A stretch of 38,108 bases of DNA, from the NCBI GenBank assembly GCA_947457925.1, contig CANGYA010000016.1, forward strand, positions 1-38,108. The letters run 5' to 3'. How positions within the stretch are numbered: the first letter of the stretch is position 1; each line of letters starts with the position of its first letter. Below, piece by piece: positions 8,401 to 16,177 of this stretch. The notes beneath the pieces are model-generated. The model was not told the DNA's origin, searched no databases, and saw only the letters and a program-made list of their open reading frames with translations. This DNA is from Cytophagales bacterium (lineage in GTDB: Bacteria; Bacteroidota; Bacteroidia; Cytophagales; Thermoflexibacteraceae). The position numbers and the translations under genes were made by a program.

Positions 8401-9578
8401 CTTGGTAGAGGTTGGGCTTGTCTTATTTTTTGTTGGTACAACTCAAATCTTTCTCTTTGTGGGTCAAATTTGCTCAAACCACCATGACAAGCTACCCAGA
8501 TTTGACCAAAACGGTCTTCAAAAACATATTTTGTATAGGTGGAGATAATGGTGGTTGGGTCTGCCGAATCGTGATAAAAATTTTCAAAAATTGCATTTTT
8601 CCTATTTGCCATAGACAAACGAGAAACTCCTGCATCTGCACAAGCCCACAAATTACCCTTGCGGTCAATCGAAAGGTGCTTGACATAATTATTACTTAAT
8701 GAATACGGATTTTGTGGATTGTGATTAAAAGTTTCAAATTTCCCTGCTGCTCTATTTGCTAATGTAAGTTTTGAAACGCCACCGTCAGAACCTATCCAAA
8801 TTGTACTTTCTTCGTCTATAGCCACACTCTTAATGTATCGGCTAGGAATACCGTTTTTGTTATTTTCATCAAATTGGTAAGTCGTAAATGTGCCTTGTTG
8901 TTGTTGGCTGGCTTTTAGTACGGCTAAACCTGCGTCTGTGGCTATCCAAAATGTGCCTTCATGGTCTTCTTTCAAGGCTTTTACATAATTGCTTTGTAAG
9001 CAAGTAGTTGATTGGATATGTCTTAGATAATACTTAAATTTCATAGTTTTTTTATCCAAAACAGCCAATCCTTCACCATTAGTTGCAAGCCATAACTTAC
9101 CGTTTTTGTCTTCGTAAATGCCGTTTACATCATTATGAGAAATTTCGCCATTAGCATTTTTTTCATAAATTTCATTTTCTTTACACTTATAATAGGTACG
9201 GATACGTGAAAAAGTTTGCGTAGCATGGTCGTAACGGTGCAAATCTACATCTGTACCTACCCATAAAATCCCTTCTTTGTCTTCATAGACATACCGTACA
9301 ACATTGCTAGATAATGAGGTCGTATCTTGTGGGTTATTTCTGAAGGTGTGGAAAGTATAGCCGTCAAAACGTGCCAAACCATCTCTGGTCGCAATCCAAA
9401 TAAAGCCTTTTCGGTCTTGGTAAACCTGAAAAACCTCGTTGCTCGGTAGTCCGTTATCGGTAGAATATCTTTCAAATTTTACGTTGTGGTACTGTGCAGT
9501 TGCGACATTGGCAAAATAAAAAGTGAAAAATAATAATTGTAACAGCAAAAAAGAAAAGTAGTTAGTGTGTTGTTTCAT
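5430..9578 (-). CDS. Beta-propeller sensor with GAF and SpoIIE-type PP2C output
   Basis: A membrane signalling protein of 1382 residues from the preferred start (MKQHTNYFS..., signal peptide ending near VATAQ); the frame is open to 9638. Domains in order: about a dozen Reg_prop propeller repeats of the GxxWIGTxxGLxxxD type (25-720), presumably two seven-bladed propellers outside the inner membrane; a Y_Y_Y domain (about 765-835); one membrane segment (about 842-859); a long coiled coil (865-960); a GAF domain (about 965-1115); and a PP2C/SpoIIE phosphatase (about 1150-1382). The phosphatase carries SGDFYW, DCTGHGVPGAFMS (Asp1193), DGMD, TTDGYADQ and DDMTVLG, so the metal-binding acids are present. 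It resembles hybrid two-component sensors, but with a phosphatase replacing the histidine kinase. It is divergent from the DUF4421 gene. Confidence 0.92.
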   Translation of the reverse strand: MKQHTNYFSFLLLQLLFFTFYFANVATAQYHNVKFERYSTDNGLPSNEVFQVYQDRKGFIWIATRDGLARFDGYTFHTFRNNPQDTTSLSSNVVRYVYEDKEGILWVGTDVDLHRYDHATQTFSRIRTYYKCKENEIYEKNANGEISHNDVNGIYEDKNGKLWLATNGEGLAVLDKKTMKFKYYLRHIQSTTCLQSNYVKALKEDHEGTFWIATDAGLAVLKASQQQQGTFTTYQFDENNKNGIPSRYIKSVAIDEESTIWIGSDGGVSKLTLANRAAGKFETFNHNPQNPYSLSNNYVKHLSIDRKGNLWACADAGVSRLSMANRKNAIFENFYHDSADPTTIISTYTKYVFEDRFGQIWVACHGGLSKFDPQRERFELYQQKIRQAQPLPSNNIRAFCQRADGSIWIGTNNGLAKMQKKANGETDFITYKQNPNNPKSLVNNYVNCIIESKIDNTLWIGTDNGLSMMTKEGEFSNYFHNDNIPTSLTNSTINHIFEDSKGTIWAGTWEGISQLDKENRRKGIFKNYPTSVFSSTGNGLISEIIEDANGIIWATSKSGLLKYDSQKDKFYTYTSQKKPYSLTTNELNTIVSVTATTFWIGSIGAGLYYFDSKAEKFYQFTEEDGLPSNFVEGILLDKNGFVWLTTQKGISRFSPPKTFGTTDKGSFRNFAMQDGLQGNEFLQRAILTDNQGKFYAGGTNGFTAFFPENIKEETTEIPIYITDFKLFNKSVKVGIGSSYLLNQAISETKELNLSYLDNFFSFDFTALTFRNTEKNKFAYKMEEFDKEWIYVDASKRFATYTNLSAGDYVFKVKAANSAGQWNDSGVTLKIRIHPPIWERWWFRGGAVALFLLAVWAFYRYRVHQIEARRQELEVQVKQRTAELVDKNKELEQQKTAIAQQNLQLEEQKHEIIVQNEELHQQQEEILAQRDNITEKNKILEHQKAEIEKSYNSITVLSEIGQKITSSLEVATLISTVYENVNTLMYASAFGIGVYDEERQIVSYTGFVERGEVLPYHEYRMTEEENLTVYCIREKAEVLINDLKTDIYTIFPNYSINLENVIGDVPDSLIYLPLLLDNKVVGVITVQSFQRNAYTQNHINILKTLASYIAIALDNSKAYTQIAAANHEIALQNSQIMDSIRYGKTIQEALLPNARDMQEILGDYFVYYQPKDVVSGDFYWVGKVKGAAMVAAVDCTGHGVPGAFMSMIGMSLLHEAVNQQAIDNPAEVLEYINHEIRNALKQDETTNRDGMDICLCKIERNENTAQITFAGAKRHLYYVVDNQCFDLKGSRKNIGGRQKEDKIFTNELITLEKGTMLYLTTDGYADQANKDRDKFGSLRMIEMFCTMATMPTTTQLQTVRKAMQLHQGTTEQRDDMTVLGVRL

Positions 9579-9616
9579 ACTTCTAAGGAAAGTAAGAATA
9601 TCATATTTACTCGACA

Positions 9617-9669
9617 AAATTGACTTAATACTAAACAAAAAATGGCATATTTCAAGAAATTGACTTAAT
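9617..9669. promoter_or_regulatory. 13-nt direct repeat in divergent promoter region
   Basis: AAATTGACTTAAT occurs exactly at 9617-9629 and 9657-9669, 40 bp apart, so both copies would face the same side of the helix. Copy two abuts TATTTTTG (9671-9678), a -7-like element for the plus-strand gene. Copy one, read in reverse, adjoins CAATTTTG, a weaker -7-like element for the minus-strand gene. It may be a paired operator shared by both genes. Confidence 0.45.
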
Positions 9670-9755
9670 TTATTTTTGTCATTAAACTTTCTACAATCTT
9701 ATTATGTCTTACTAATAGTTTATTTTTTGCTTATCTATTCTAACACCTGTGCCTA

Positions 9756-10793
9756 ATGCTCAAAAAAATTCCCTTTGTGTTCCTTACTCTTGTGGCTTTG
9801 TGCTGTCCTTTGTGTCTATTGGCACAAGATACTTTGCCCAAACCTGCTTATTTCCAAAGTTATGCAGATAAATTGCATATCCGTTTATACGGAATTACAA
9901 AGTACAACCGTTTTTTCTTGAATAAAGATGACATTAGTTTGAATGAAAGGTTAGGCTATTCACCCAATCGTAATTTGAACTTAGGGGCAGGTTTTAATCA
10001 CAAATGGCTGGGCATTGCTTTTGCTTTTGATTTGCCTTTTATCAACAAAGACGATAATGTAAGAGGCAATACACATTCCTTTGATTTTCTGTTAAATATC
10101 ATTACCAAAAGGCTCATTATAGATGTTTTTTATCAAGAATATTTCGGTTATTATTTCACAAGCCCACGACTTTTAGATAAAACTTGGAAAGATGGAGATG
10201 CCTATCCACAAAGAGAGGATTTAAAAACAACGTCTTACGGATTGAATGCCTATTATGTGTTTAATCATAAAAAATTTTCTTACAAAGCAGCTTTTATACA
10301 AACAGAAAGGCAGCTAAAAAGTGCAGGTTCTTTTTTGGCAAACTTCGGGGCAAATAGGTACAGGCTTTGGGGAGATTCGAGCATTGTGCCGAGTAACATA
10401 GCCAAGTTTGAGTCTACAGATAAGTTCAAAGACGGTACTTTTTATACGTTGGCTGCTACGGCGGGTTACATTCATACTTTTGTGGTGCTACAAAGGATTT
10501 ATGCAACTTTGGGAGCTACAGGTGGGTTTTCTGCCAATTACAAAGAGTATTTTGACGATAATTCGGATAAAGTGCATATAAATTGGTCTTTAGGTACAAG
10601 TATTACAGGCAGGTTTGCTTTGGGCTATAACAGCGAAAAGTTTTTTATTGGCACAAATATGTCTTTCCAAACCTACCGAGTAAACCTCAACGAAAAATTT
10701 AATTTGGGCTATGAAATAGGGGTGATGCGTATATTTTTTGGTTATAGGTTCAATACGCCTCGTCAATTAAGATTACCAAGTTTTGGTAAGTAA
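9756..10793 (+). CDS. DUF4421 family outer-membrane protein
   Basis: Encodes 345 residues: a signal peptide (MLKKIPFVFLTLVALCCPLCLLAQ) and a body that matches the pattern I know from DUF4421, a Bacteroidota beta-barrel family. Seen here are KLHIRLYGITKYNRF, LGYSPNRNLNLGAGFNHKWLGIAFAF, the long alternating strands GLNAYYVFNHKKFSYKAAF and a closing strand GVMRIFFGYRF. It is predicted to sit in the outer membrane; the function of the family is not known to me. It is transcribed divergently from the large PP2C sensor and shares with it a 13-nt direct repeat, so the two could be co-regulated. Confidence 0.8.
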   Translation: MLKKIPFVFLTLVALCCPLCLLAQDTLPKPAYFQSYADKLHIRLYGITKYNRFFLNKDDISLNERLGYSPNRNLNLGAGFNHKWLGIAFAFDLPFINKDDNVRGNTHSFDFLLNIITKRLIIDVFYQEYFGYYFTSPRLLDKTWKDGDAYPQREDLKTTSYGLNAYYVFNHKKFSYKAAFIQTERQLKSAGSFLANFGANRYRLWGDSSIVPSNIAKFESTDKFKDGTFYTLAATAGYIHTFVVLQRIYATLGATGGFSANYKEYFDDNSDKVHINWSLGTSITGRFALGYNSEKFFIGTNMSFQTYRVNLNEKFNLGYEIGVMRIFFGYRFNTPRQLRLPSFGK

Positions 10794-10917
10794 GTTTTGT
10801 GGTAATGATAGTAATAAGACCAACGGTATAGGAAAAAGTCAATTCGAAAAATGAAAATATTTCATTGGATAAATCACTTAGGTTTTTATCGAGAAATGAT
10901 TTCACCAATAACAATAA

Positions 10918-10954
10918 AATTTAGGTATTATTTTAGCTTCTTTCTACCTAAATT
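10918..10954. promoter_or_regulatory. Inverted repeat upstream of the 10998 gene
   Basis: AATTTAGGTA (10918-10927) and TACCTAAATT (10945-10954) are perfect 10-nt inverted repeats with a 17-bp spacer, 43 nt before the ATG. This fits an operator for a dimeric regulator or a leader hairpin; neither is shown. Confidence 0.4.
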
Positions 10955-10997
10955 CTAATCTTGTAAGTGTAAATCCACAAAAAGCAAAGTTATATGT

Positions 10998-12389
10998 ATG
11001 GCAAATGTTATTACAAAGCCTCCTGTTATGCTAAAACCTCAAAAACAGTTGCCTAACCAAGCCACTCGTAAAGGTATTATTGAGGATTGGGCATTGCATG
11101 ATAGCCTGAATGAAGAAGAAGTTACGGCTTTGTTCAATTTATCCTTCGAAAATATGCCACCTGATGTCCAACAGACATTACAAGCACACCTCACACAAGT
11201 TAGAGATGCTCCCGAAGGTTTTTTGAGAGATAGAGCCATTAAAAATTTACAAGACTATTTGGCAAAACAGTTTCCGTCTAACAAATGGGATTATTTTTGG
11301 ACATTGCACGGGTCAAGTATTTTGTTAGGCTTTACAACGCAAAGTATTGCTATTGTAAGCTCATTTTTTAATGTGATTGGAATTTTTGTAGCAATGGCGG
11401 GAGTGGCTTTGATTACACCACGTCCACGCGTAGCTTTAAAAATCTTGGGAGTTACTTTTCTAAAAAGTATTCCAAGAGCTACATGGCAAGTGCTTGATGT
11501 TTTACTAAAAGGAGAAGATGGTGGTAATAATGTGGTGGGGATTTTAGACAAAGAAACAATTATTGACAGAAGAGGAAAAATATTCTACAAAAGAACCATT
11601 GAAGATATATCAAGAGAAGTTACCAATCCAGTCTTGAAAATAGTGTATTGGGTGGCAAGATTAGCCGATAGGATTGCAGTAGCAGCCGATACATTTATGT
11701 TCCAAGCCAATCAAGATATGACATTGGGAAGTTTGCTTTTAACACACCAACAAAAAGTGGCTTTTCAGCATACAGACGAAGAACTCTATGAAACGGTGGT
11801 GGACAGTATGTACGCAAGCAATTATACAGCAATTTATGAACAAGCCTCCAAAGAAGTTCATGAAAAAACAGATAGAAAAGATAATTATTTTGTGTTTAGA
11901 CAAGATTTAGATATAAGACGTAGGGCGTATGAAATAGCCATACAACAAGCCACCACGCCTAGTGAAAGAGAGGAGGCAAAAGAGCTAGGATTGTTCAATA
12001 CCTTAAAAAATAAACCAGTTGGCTTGTTAGGATTGGTGGCAACAAGATTCGAATTGTTCTTAGAGAAACGAGCCTTTACAAAAACAATAGGAAGATTAGT
12101 AGTTGGTACAGATTTTATAAGAACCACCACCAATGCACTGAATTTAACTCTGGATTATTCATTATATGGATTTTGGCGAGCTTTTCGCCCAATGATACGC
12201 CAACAAACAAATAAACCTATCTTATTTTCATTTTATTACATTAAAAAACAAATGGAAATATATGAAATTAAGAGCAGTACGCAAGGCGAAACGGATAGTT
12301 ATACGCGTAAACTCCAAGTTGCAAAAGCACTGATAGGAACAGTTTATCAGTATGCCTTAGCCGATTGGGTGAGTAGTTGGTTGGGGTAA
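10998..12389 (+). CDS. Unknown protein with a central hydrophobic segment
   Basis: Encodes 463 residues with no signal peptide. The first 105 residues are polar and helical. Residues about 107-142 form a hydrophobic hairpin-like stretch (SILLGFTTQSIAIV, NVIGIFVAMAGVALI) that could be one or two membrane helices. The remainder is mostly helical, with Arg/Lys-rich segments (RKDNYFVFRQDLDIRRR) and a second mildly hydrophobic area near 360-395. I do not recognise a family. The long helical C-terminal half loosely recalls internal virion or membrane-penetrating proteins of phages, but there are no phage genes nearby. It has its own upstream inverted repeat and is followed by two more plus-strand genes with gaps of 239 and 117 nt. 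Confidence 0.7.
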   Translation: MANVITKPPVMLKPQKQLPNQATRKGIIEDWALHDSLNEEEVTALFNLSFENMPPDVQQTLQAHLTQVRDAPEGFLRDRAIKNLQDYLAKQFPSNKWDYFWTLHGSSILLGFTTQSIAIVSSFFNVIGIFVAMAGVALITPRPRVALKILGVTFLKSIPRATWQVLDVLLKGEDGGNNVVGILDKETIIDRRGKIFYKRTIEDISREVTNPVLKIVYWVARLADRIAVAADTFMFQANQDMTLGSLLLTHQQKVAFQHTDEELYETVVDSMYASNYTAIYEQASKEVHEKTDRKDNYFVFRQDLDIRRRAYEIAIQQATTPSEREEAKELGLFNTLKNKPVGLLGLVATRFELFLEKRAFTKTIGRLVVGTDFIRTTTNALNLTLDYSLYGFWRAFRPMIRQQTNKPILFSFYYIKKQMEIYEIKSSTQGETDSYTRKLQVAKALIGTVYQYALADWVSSWLG

Positions 12390-12550
12390 ATGCTTGGCAA
12401 ACTTGATGGATTGCTAAGTAATTCATCAAAATTTAAGAATAACATAAGTTGCTTAGTGTTTTTTATGTAGGCTTCAGGGTATATAAAATCAACTGAAATT
12501 TGTTCCTCTACAAATACCTATTTTTTTAATAAATACTTCACATAAAATAA

Positions 12551-12582
12551 TTTTGTTTTATCGGAAAATATTTTTAGCATTG
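12551..12582 (+). promoter_or_regulatory. Predicted promoter of the 12629 gene
   Basis: TTTTG (12551-12555), 19 bp, then TAGCATTG (12575-12582), one mismatch from TAnnTTTG. The transcript would start about 40 nt before the ATG. Confidence 0.45.
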
Positions 12583-12628
12583 TTCGTTACTCTTAACTAA
12601 AATATCACCATTAACCAAATTTATTTTT

Positions 12629-13396
12629 ATGAACCACCAAGAGCATTGCCACCCAAGCAATACGCAAGAAAATGATTGGATAGTATCTTATCCAGCCGAC
12701 AAGCCCGACCAACATGGGTTTCTAATTTCAGGACACAAGACCATTTTCCTTAATCACTTCATGATGTTTAGCATGGTCGACCACCAATACCAAGTTATTT
12801 TGGAGGCTGATTTAGGAGAAGCTCAAACCGAATTGTATTGGAGAGATTACATAGAATATCCAAACTGGGTACACGTATTAGCCAATGACCCTGACATTAA
12901 CAAAATGATTTTGCCTGATATTGTGCATGGCTATGTAAAGTCCTTTATCTATCAAATGTATAGAGGTTTCCCACCAAACCCCGCCCCTGGACAACCTCCC
13001 GTTTTGTTAGCAACAGCCCCACTCACCATTAAACGTATTGTTGCATTTAGACATTTGGATTTAGGCTATAATGCTATTTATCCACCAATGCTTACCTATT
13101 ATCTGTATGGCAAAGGCGATGAAGCACATCTTTCGCATTATGTTACAACTTCGCCTAATTTCCAACATGAACTTAATTTGAAACGAGTTCCTGAATTTTT
13201 GACACCAGAGGAATTAGAGAGAGGTGTATTCGTGTCTTTCCCCGATTTGTATTTGTCTAAAGACAAGCCTCTCATTACAGAAAATCCATTACCAGAAGGC
13301 ACGTATGAAGTGGTAGTACGAGGCAAAAAAGGTATGCACAAAATAGAAGTCGGTACTACGTTATGGTTTGATACAGAGGATATTAATAAGATGTAA
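12629..13396 (+). CDS. Conserved-looking hypothetical protein with a histidine motif
   Basis: Encodes 255 soluble residues without signal peptide or membrane segment. The notable region is residues about 30-60, SGHKTIFLNHFMMF followed by DHQYQVIL: three histidines spaced around hydrophobic strands. I recall similar FLxHxxMF...HxYQ segments in uncharacterised proteins from several phyla. Further along, VAFRHLDLGY and a C-terminal half of probable beta strands end in VVVRGKKGMHKIEVGTTLWF. A metal or ligand site formed by the histidines is an inference. The gene immediately precedes the PLP decarboxylase (117-nt gap), so a link is possible but not proven. Confidence 0.75.
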   Translation: MNHQEHCHPSNTQENDWIVSYPADKPDQHGFLISGHKTIFLNHFMMFSMVDHQYQVILEADLGEAQTELYWRDYIEYPNWVHVLANDPDINKMILPDIVHGYVKSFIYQMYRGFPPNPAPGQPPVLLATAPLTIKRIVAFRHLDLGYNAIYPPMLTYYLYGKGDEAHLSHYVTTSPNFQHELNLKRVPEFLTPEELERGVFVSFPDLYLSKDKPLITENPLPEGTYEVVVRGKKGMHKIEVGTTLWFDTEDINKM

Positions 13397-13442
13397 CATT
13401 AAAAAAATAATGTAAGTCTTACTTTTTATCCCACCTCCGACA

Positions 13443-13458
13443 CCTCTCTAAAGAGAGG
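13443..13458. repeat. Short GC-rich palindrome between two genes
   Basis: CCTCTCT-AA-AGAGAGG, inside a stretch (13428-13490) rich in CCTCC and GGAGG. It resembles the widespread Bacteroidota CCCTCTCC/GGAGAGGG intergenic repeats, and could act as a weak terminator for the preceding gene. Confidence 0.4.
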
Positions 13459-13513
13459 GTTGGAGGACTTCTCATAAAATCCTCTCTCAACACAATTTAA
13501 ACTCTTATTGAAT

Positions 13514-15760
13514 ATGATTGTTCAAAGTAGATTTTCAAAAATTAGCCATTCTTTTTTAGAGTCCTTAGAAAAACATTATCAAGAACTTCCGCAAGAACGA
13601 AAAATGTCTTTAGAAGGCAACGGAAGTGATGAATCTGGTGCTTGGTTTTTAGGTACAAGAGGACAAAACGAAGGAATATTTACAGACTTAATCATAAAAG
13701 CCATACAAAAACACGTAGAATTTCGCAATTCCTATTATCCAAACGACCCTGATTTCATTACGCCTGAAATGCAGCAAAGTGAGGAATTTAGGAGGACGAT
13801 AGACATATTACAATACGAATATGAAAAACTACTCCGCAATTTGCAAGATTCAGGACCTTTTTTCAGTATGCGAAGCATTGGACACATGCTTTGGGACGTT
13901 ACCATGCCCGGCTTGTTGGGCTATTTTGCAGCCTTGCTTTACAATCAAAACAATGTGGCTGCCGAAGCCTCACCAGTTACCACTGTATTAGAAATGTTGG
14001 TGGGCAATGATTTGTGTAAAATGTTAGGGTTTAAAGTCCAAAAAATTGTCATTCATGGCAAATCAGAAGTTACAGATAGAAATAAAATTGTAGGTTGGGG
14101 ACATATTACTTGTGATGGTTCAGTGGCAAATGCCGAAGGACTTTGGATGGCGAGAAATTTGAAATTTTATGCAGTTTCCTTAAAAAATGCTATTCTAAAT
14201 GAGCCTACATTAGCACCTCTTAAAGCCTTGCAAATCACTACATTACAAGGAGAAACAGAGCCTATTATTAAAGCCGATAATTGGACTTTGTTAAATTTGG
14301 GAATTGACTATGTGCTAAGTTTGCCACAACTTATACAAGACCAATATGGTATCAGTACCCAAACCTTAGGTAATTTGGGTAATAATTATTCGGTGCAAAC
14401 CTTAGGTTTAATTTCTTTGTATAGCAAGTATTTACGAGATATTGACAGTCCGCCTGTTGGTTTTTCGCCTGTTACCAGACACTATTCTTGGCCTAAAGGT
14501 GCAGCCATTCTTGGCATAGGTGCAGCTAATTTGCGTACGATACAAGTAGATGGACGTGCCAGAATGAAAGCCGATGAACTCGACAAAGCATTGGCAGACT
14601 GTTTGGCAAGTAAAACTCCTGTCATGACGGTTGTAGTCGTGATTGGTACAACTGAAGAAAGTGCAGTCGACCCATTAGTAGAGGTGTTGGCTTTGCGAGA
14701 AAAATACAGAAAATTAGGAATGGAATTTACTGTCCATGTAGATGCGGCATGGGGTGGTTATTTTGCGTCTATGTTGCGTAAAAAGGCTATTAACCAAGAT
14801 TTTTCAGATGTAATGGAAGATATTGACGATAGTTTTATTCCTTCTTTACCTATGAGTGAGTACGTTATTGCACAGTACAAGGCATTTTCTCATGCAGATT
14901 CTATTACTGTCGACCCTCATAAGGCGGGTTATATTCCGTATCCTGCGGGAGGACTTTGCTACAGAAATTCTGCCATGCGAAACTTAGTAGCCTTTACTGC
15001 ACCAGTGGTGTATCATGGCGGTTTTGACCCCACAGTAGGTATTTATGGCATAGAAGGTTCGAAACCAGGGGCGGCTGCGGCTGCGGTTTATCTTAGCCAC
15101 AGAGTTATCAGACCTGACCAATCGGGATATGGTAAAATTTTGGGAGAATGTTATTTTACTGCCAAACGACTTTATGCAACACTTTGCTGTTTAAATTTAA
15201 GAGAATATCCATTTATTTTTGTTCCTTTAGTACCTGTACCTGCCGAACAAGAAGGAAAAAGCATGGAGGATATTATCAAACAGTTGGTTTTTATGCAAGA
15301 ACGTATCGTAAAACCAAACAATGAGGAAATTGTGCAAGATGCGGAGGCAATGGCTTTGGTAAAGGAATTAGGGCAAGACCAAACCATTATTACTTATATG
15401 TTCAATTTCAAAAATCCTGACGGTTCAGTCAATACAGATACGAAAAAAATGTCTGATTTGAATTTTGCCTTGTACCAAAAATTGAGTTTTAGCCCCGGCG
15501 AAACGGACTTAGAAAAAACTCCGTTGGTAGTTACTGCCTCTGAATTTGACCCTAGTGCCTATGGAGCTGATTTTATGGAAAATATCCGAGTTCGGTTAGG
15601 CGTTATGGGTGATGAGCAATTACCAATAAACTTTATCATTTCTACGGTCATGAACCCTTGGCTTACAGCTACTACAGATGGTTCTTTCTTAACTACATTT
15701 GCGGATATTTTGGCTCAAACAGTTACAGAACTTGTGCATGATATTTGGAATGACAAGTAG
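13514..15760 (+). CDS. PLP-dependent decarboxylase, tyrosine decarboxylase-like
   Basis: A group II amino-acid decarboxylase, probably cytosolic, acting on an aromatic amino acid to give an amine and CO2. Its 748 residues start at the ATG at 13514. Matches to enterococcal-type tyrosine decarboxylase as I remember it: GWGHITCDGSVANAEGLWMARN, a TKHYSW-like RHYSWPKGAAILGIG, IGTTEESAVDP, HVDAAWGGY (408-416, with the PLP-ring Asp410), YKAFSHADSITVDPHKAGY with Schiff-base Lys470, and YGIEGSKPGAAAAA. It is about 100 residues longer than those enzymes, and its C-terminal segment (about 600-748) is not one I recognise. No tyrosine/tyramine antiporter gene is adjacent, unlike the acid-resistance operons of lactic bacteria, so the physiological substrate is uncertain. 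Confidence 0.88.
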   Translation: MIVQSRFSKISHSFLESLEKHYQELPQERKMSLEGNGSDESGAWFLGTRGQNEGIFTDLIIKAIQKHVEFRNSYYPNDPDFITPEMQQSEEFRRTIDILQYEYEKLLRNLQDSGPFFSMRSIGHMLWDVTMPGLLGYFAALLYNQNNVAAEASPVTTVLEMLVGNDLCKMLGFKVQKIVIHGKSEVTDRNKIVGWGHITCDGSVANAEGLWMARNLKFYAVSLKNAILNEPTLAPLKALQITTLQGETEPIIKADNWTLLNLGIDYVLSLPQLIQDQYGISTQTLGNLGNNYSVQTLGLISLYSKYLRDIDSPPVGFSPVTRHYSWPKGAAILGIGAANLRTIQVDGRARMKADELDKALADCLASKTPVMTVVVVIGTTEESAVDPLVEVLALREKYRKLGMEFTVHVDAAWGGYFASMLRKKAINQDFSDVMEDIDDSFIPSLPMSEYVIAQYKAFSHADSITVDPHKAGYIPYPAGGLCYRNSAMRNLVAFTAPVVYHGGFDPTVGIYGIEGSKPGAAAAAVYLSHRVIRPDQSGYGKILGECYFTAKRLYATLCCLNLREYPFIFVPLVPVPAEQEGKSMEDIIKQLVFMQERIVKPNNEEIVQDAEAMALVKELGQDQTIITYMFNFKNPDGSVNTDTKKMSDLNFALYQKLSFSPGETDLEKTPLVVTASEFDPSAYGADFMENIRVRLGVMGDEQLPINFIISTVMNPWLTATTDGSFLTTFADILAQTVTELVHDIWNDK

Positions 15761-15775
15761 ATTGATTTTGTTGTA

Positions 15776-15806
15776 TCTTTTGGAAAGATGTACTCTTTCC
15801 AAAAGA
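15776..15806 (+). terminator. Hairpin after the decarboxylase gene
   Basis: A perfect 12-bp stem (15776-15787 with 15795-15806) and 7-nt loop, 15 nt after the stop. There is no clear U-run after it, so termination is likely but unproven. Confidence 0.5.
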
Positions 15807-15959
15807 TTACACATTGAATAGCACCTATTTAAGACTATCAGTATAGGTACAATATTTGTAGTAGAATGACGATAGTTTTATGTAGTTATGACAGAAAAAA
15901 TAGCTGTTGTTATGGTTTTCTCTCCAAAATTTTAGACATAATAAAAATACTTAAAAAAC

Positions 15960-15989
15960 TTGTTAAATGTTGTTTTTTTAGTATGTTTG
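15960..15989 (+). promoter_or_regulatory. Predicted promoter of the kinase/PP2C gene
   Basis: TTG at 15960-15962, exactly 19 bp, then TATGTTTG at 15982-15989, an exact consensus match. Confidence 0.55.
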
Positions 15990-16177
15990 GTGTGTAAGAT
16001 TTTGTAATGCTCAAAAGTAGAGATGAGATTATGTGTATGATAGATATAGTTTGTGTATTATTCTTGTCTTTACAACATCTAAAAAAATTGCTACATAGCT
16101 TCTTGTAAGAAAAAAAAATTATTTACTTCGTTATCAACTAGTTAAAAAATATACCTCTTGTTTTATCTACTACAATT

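Larger units (their letters stand above)
15761..16177. other. 417-bp intergenic region
   Basis: Holds a hairpin just after the decarboxylase (15776-15806), a good promoter (15960-15989) and a GTTATCAACTAGTTA-type motif near 16130. The leader from the promoter to the ATG at 16178 would be about 180 nt. No gene or known RNA family was recognised in it. Confidence 0.6.

Noticed and set aside
10998-12389. Idea that this gene is a phage structural or injection protein
   Set aside because: No phage genes, integrase or attachment sites surround it; the resemblance is only in general helical composition.
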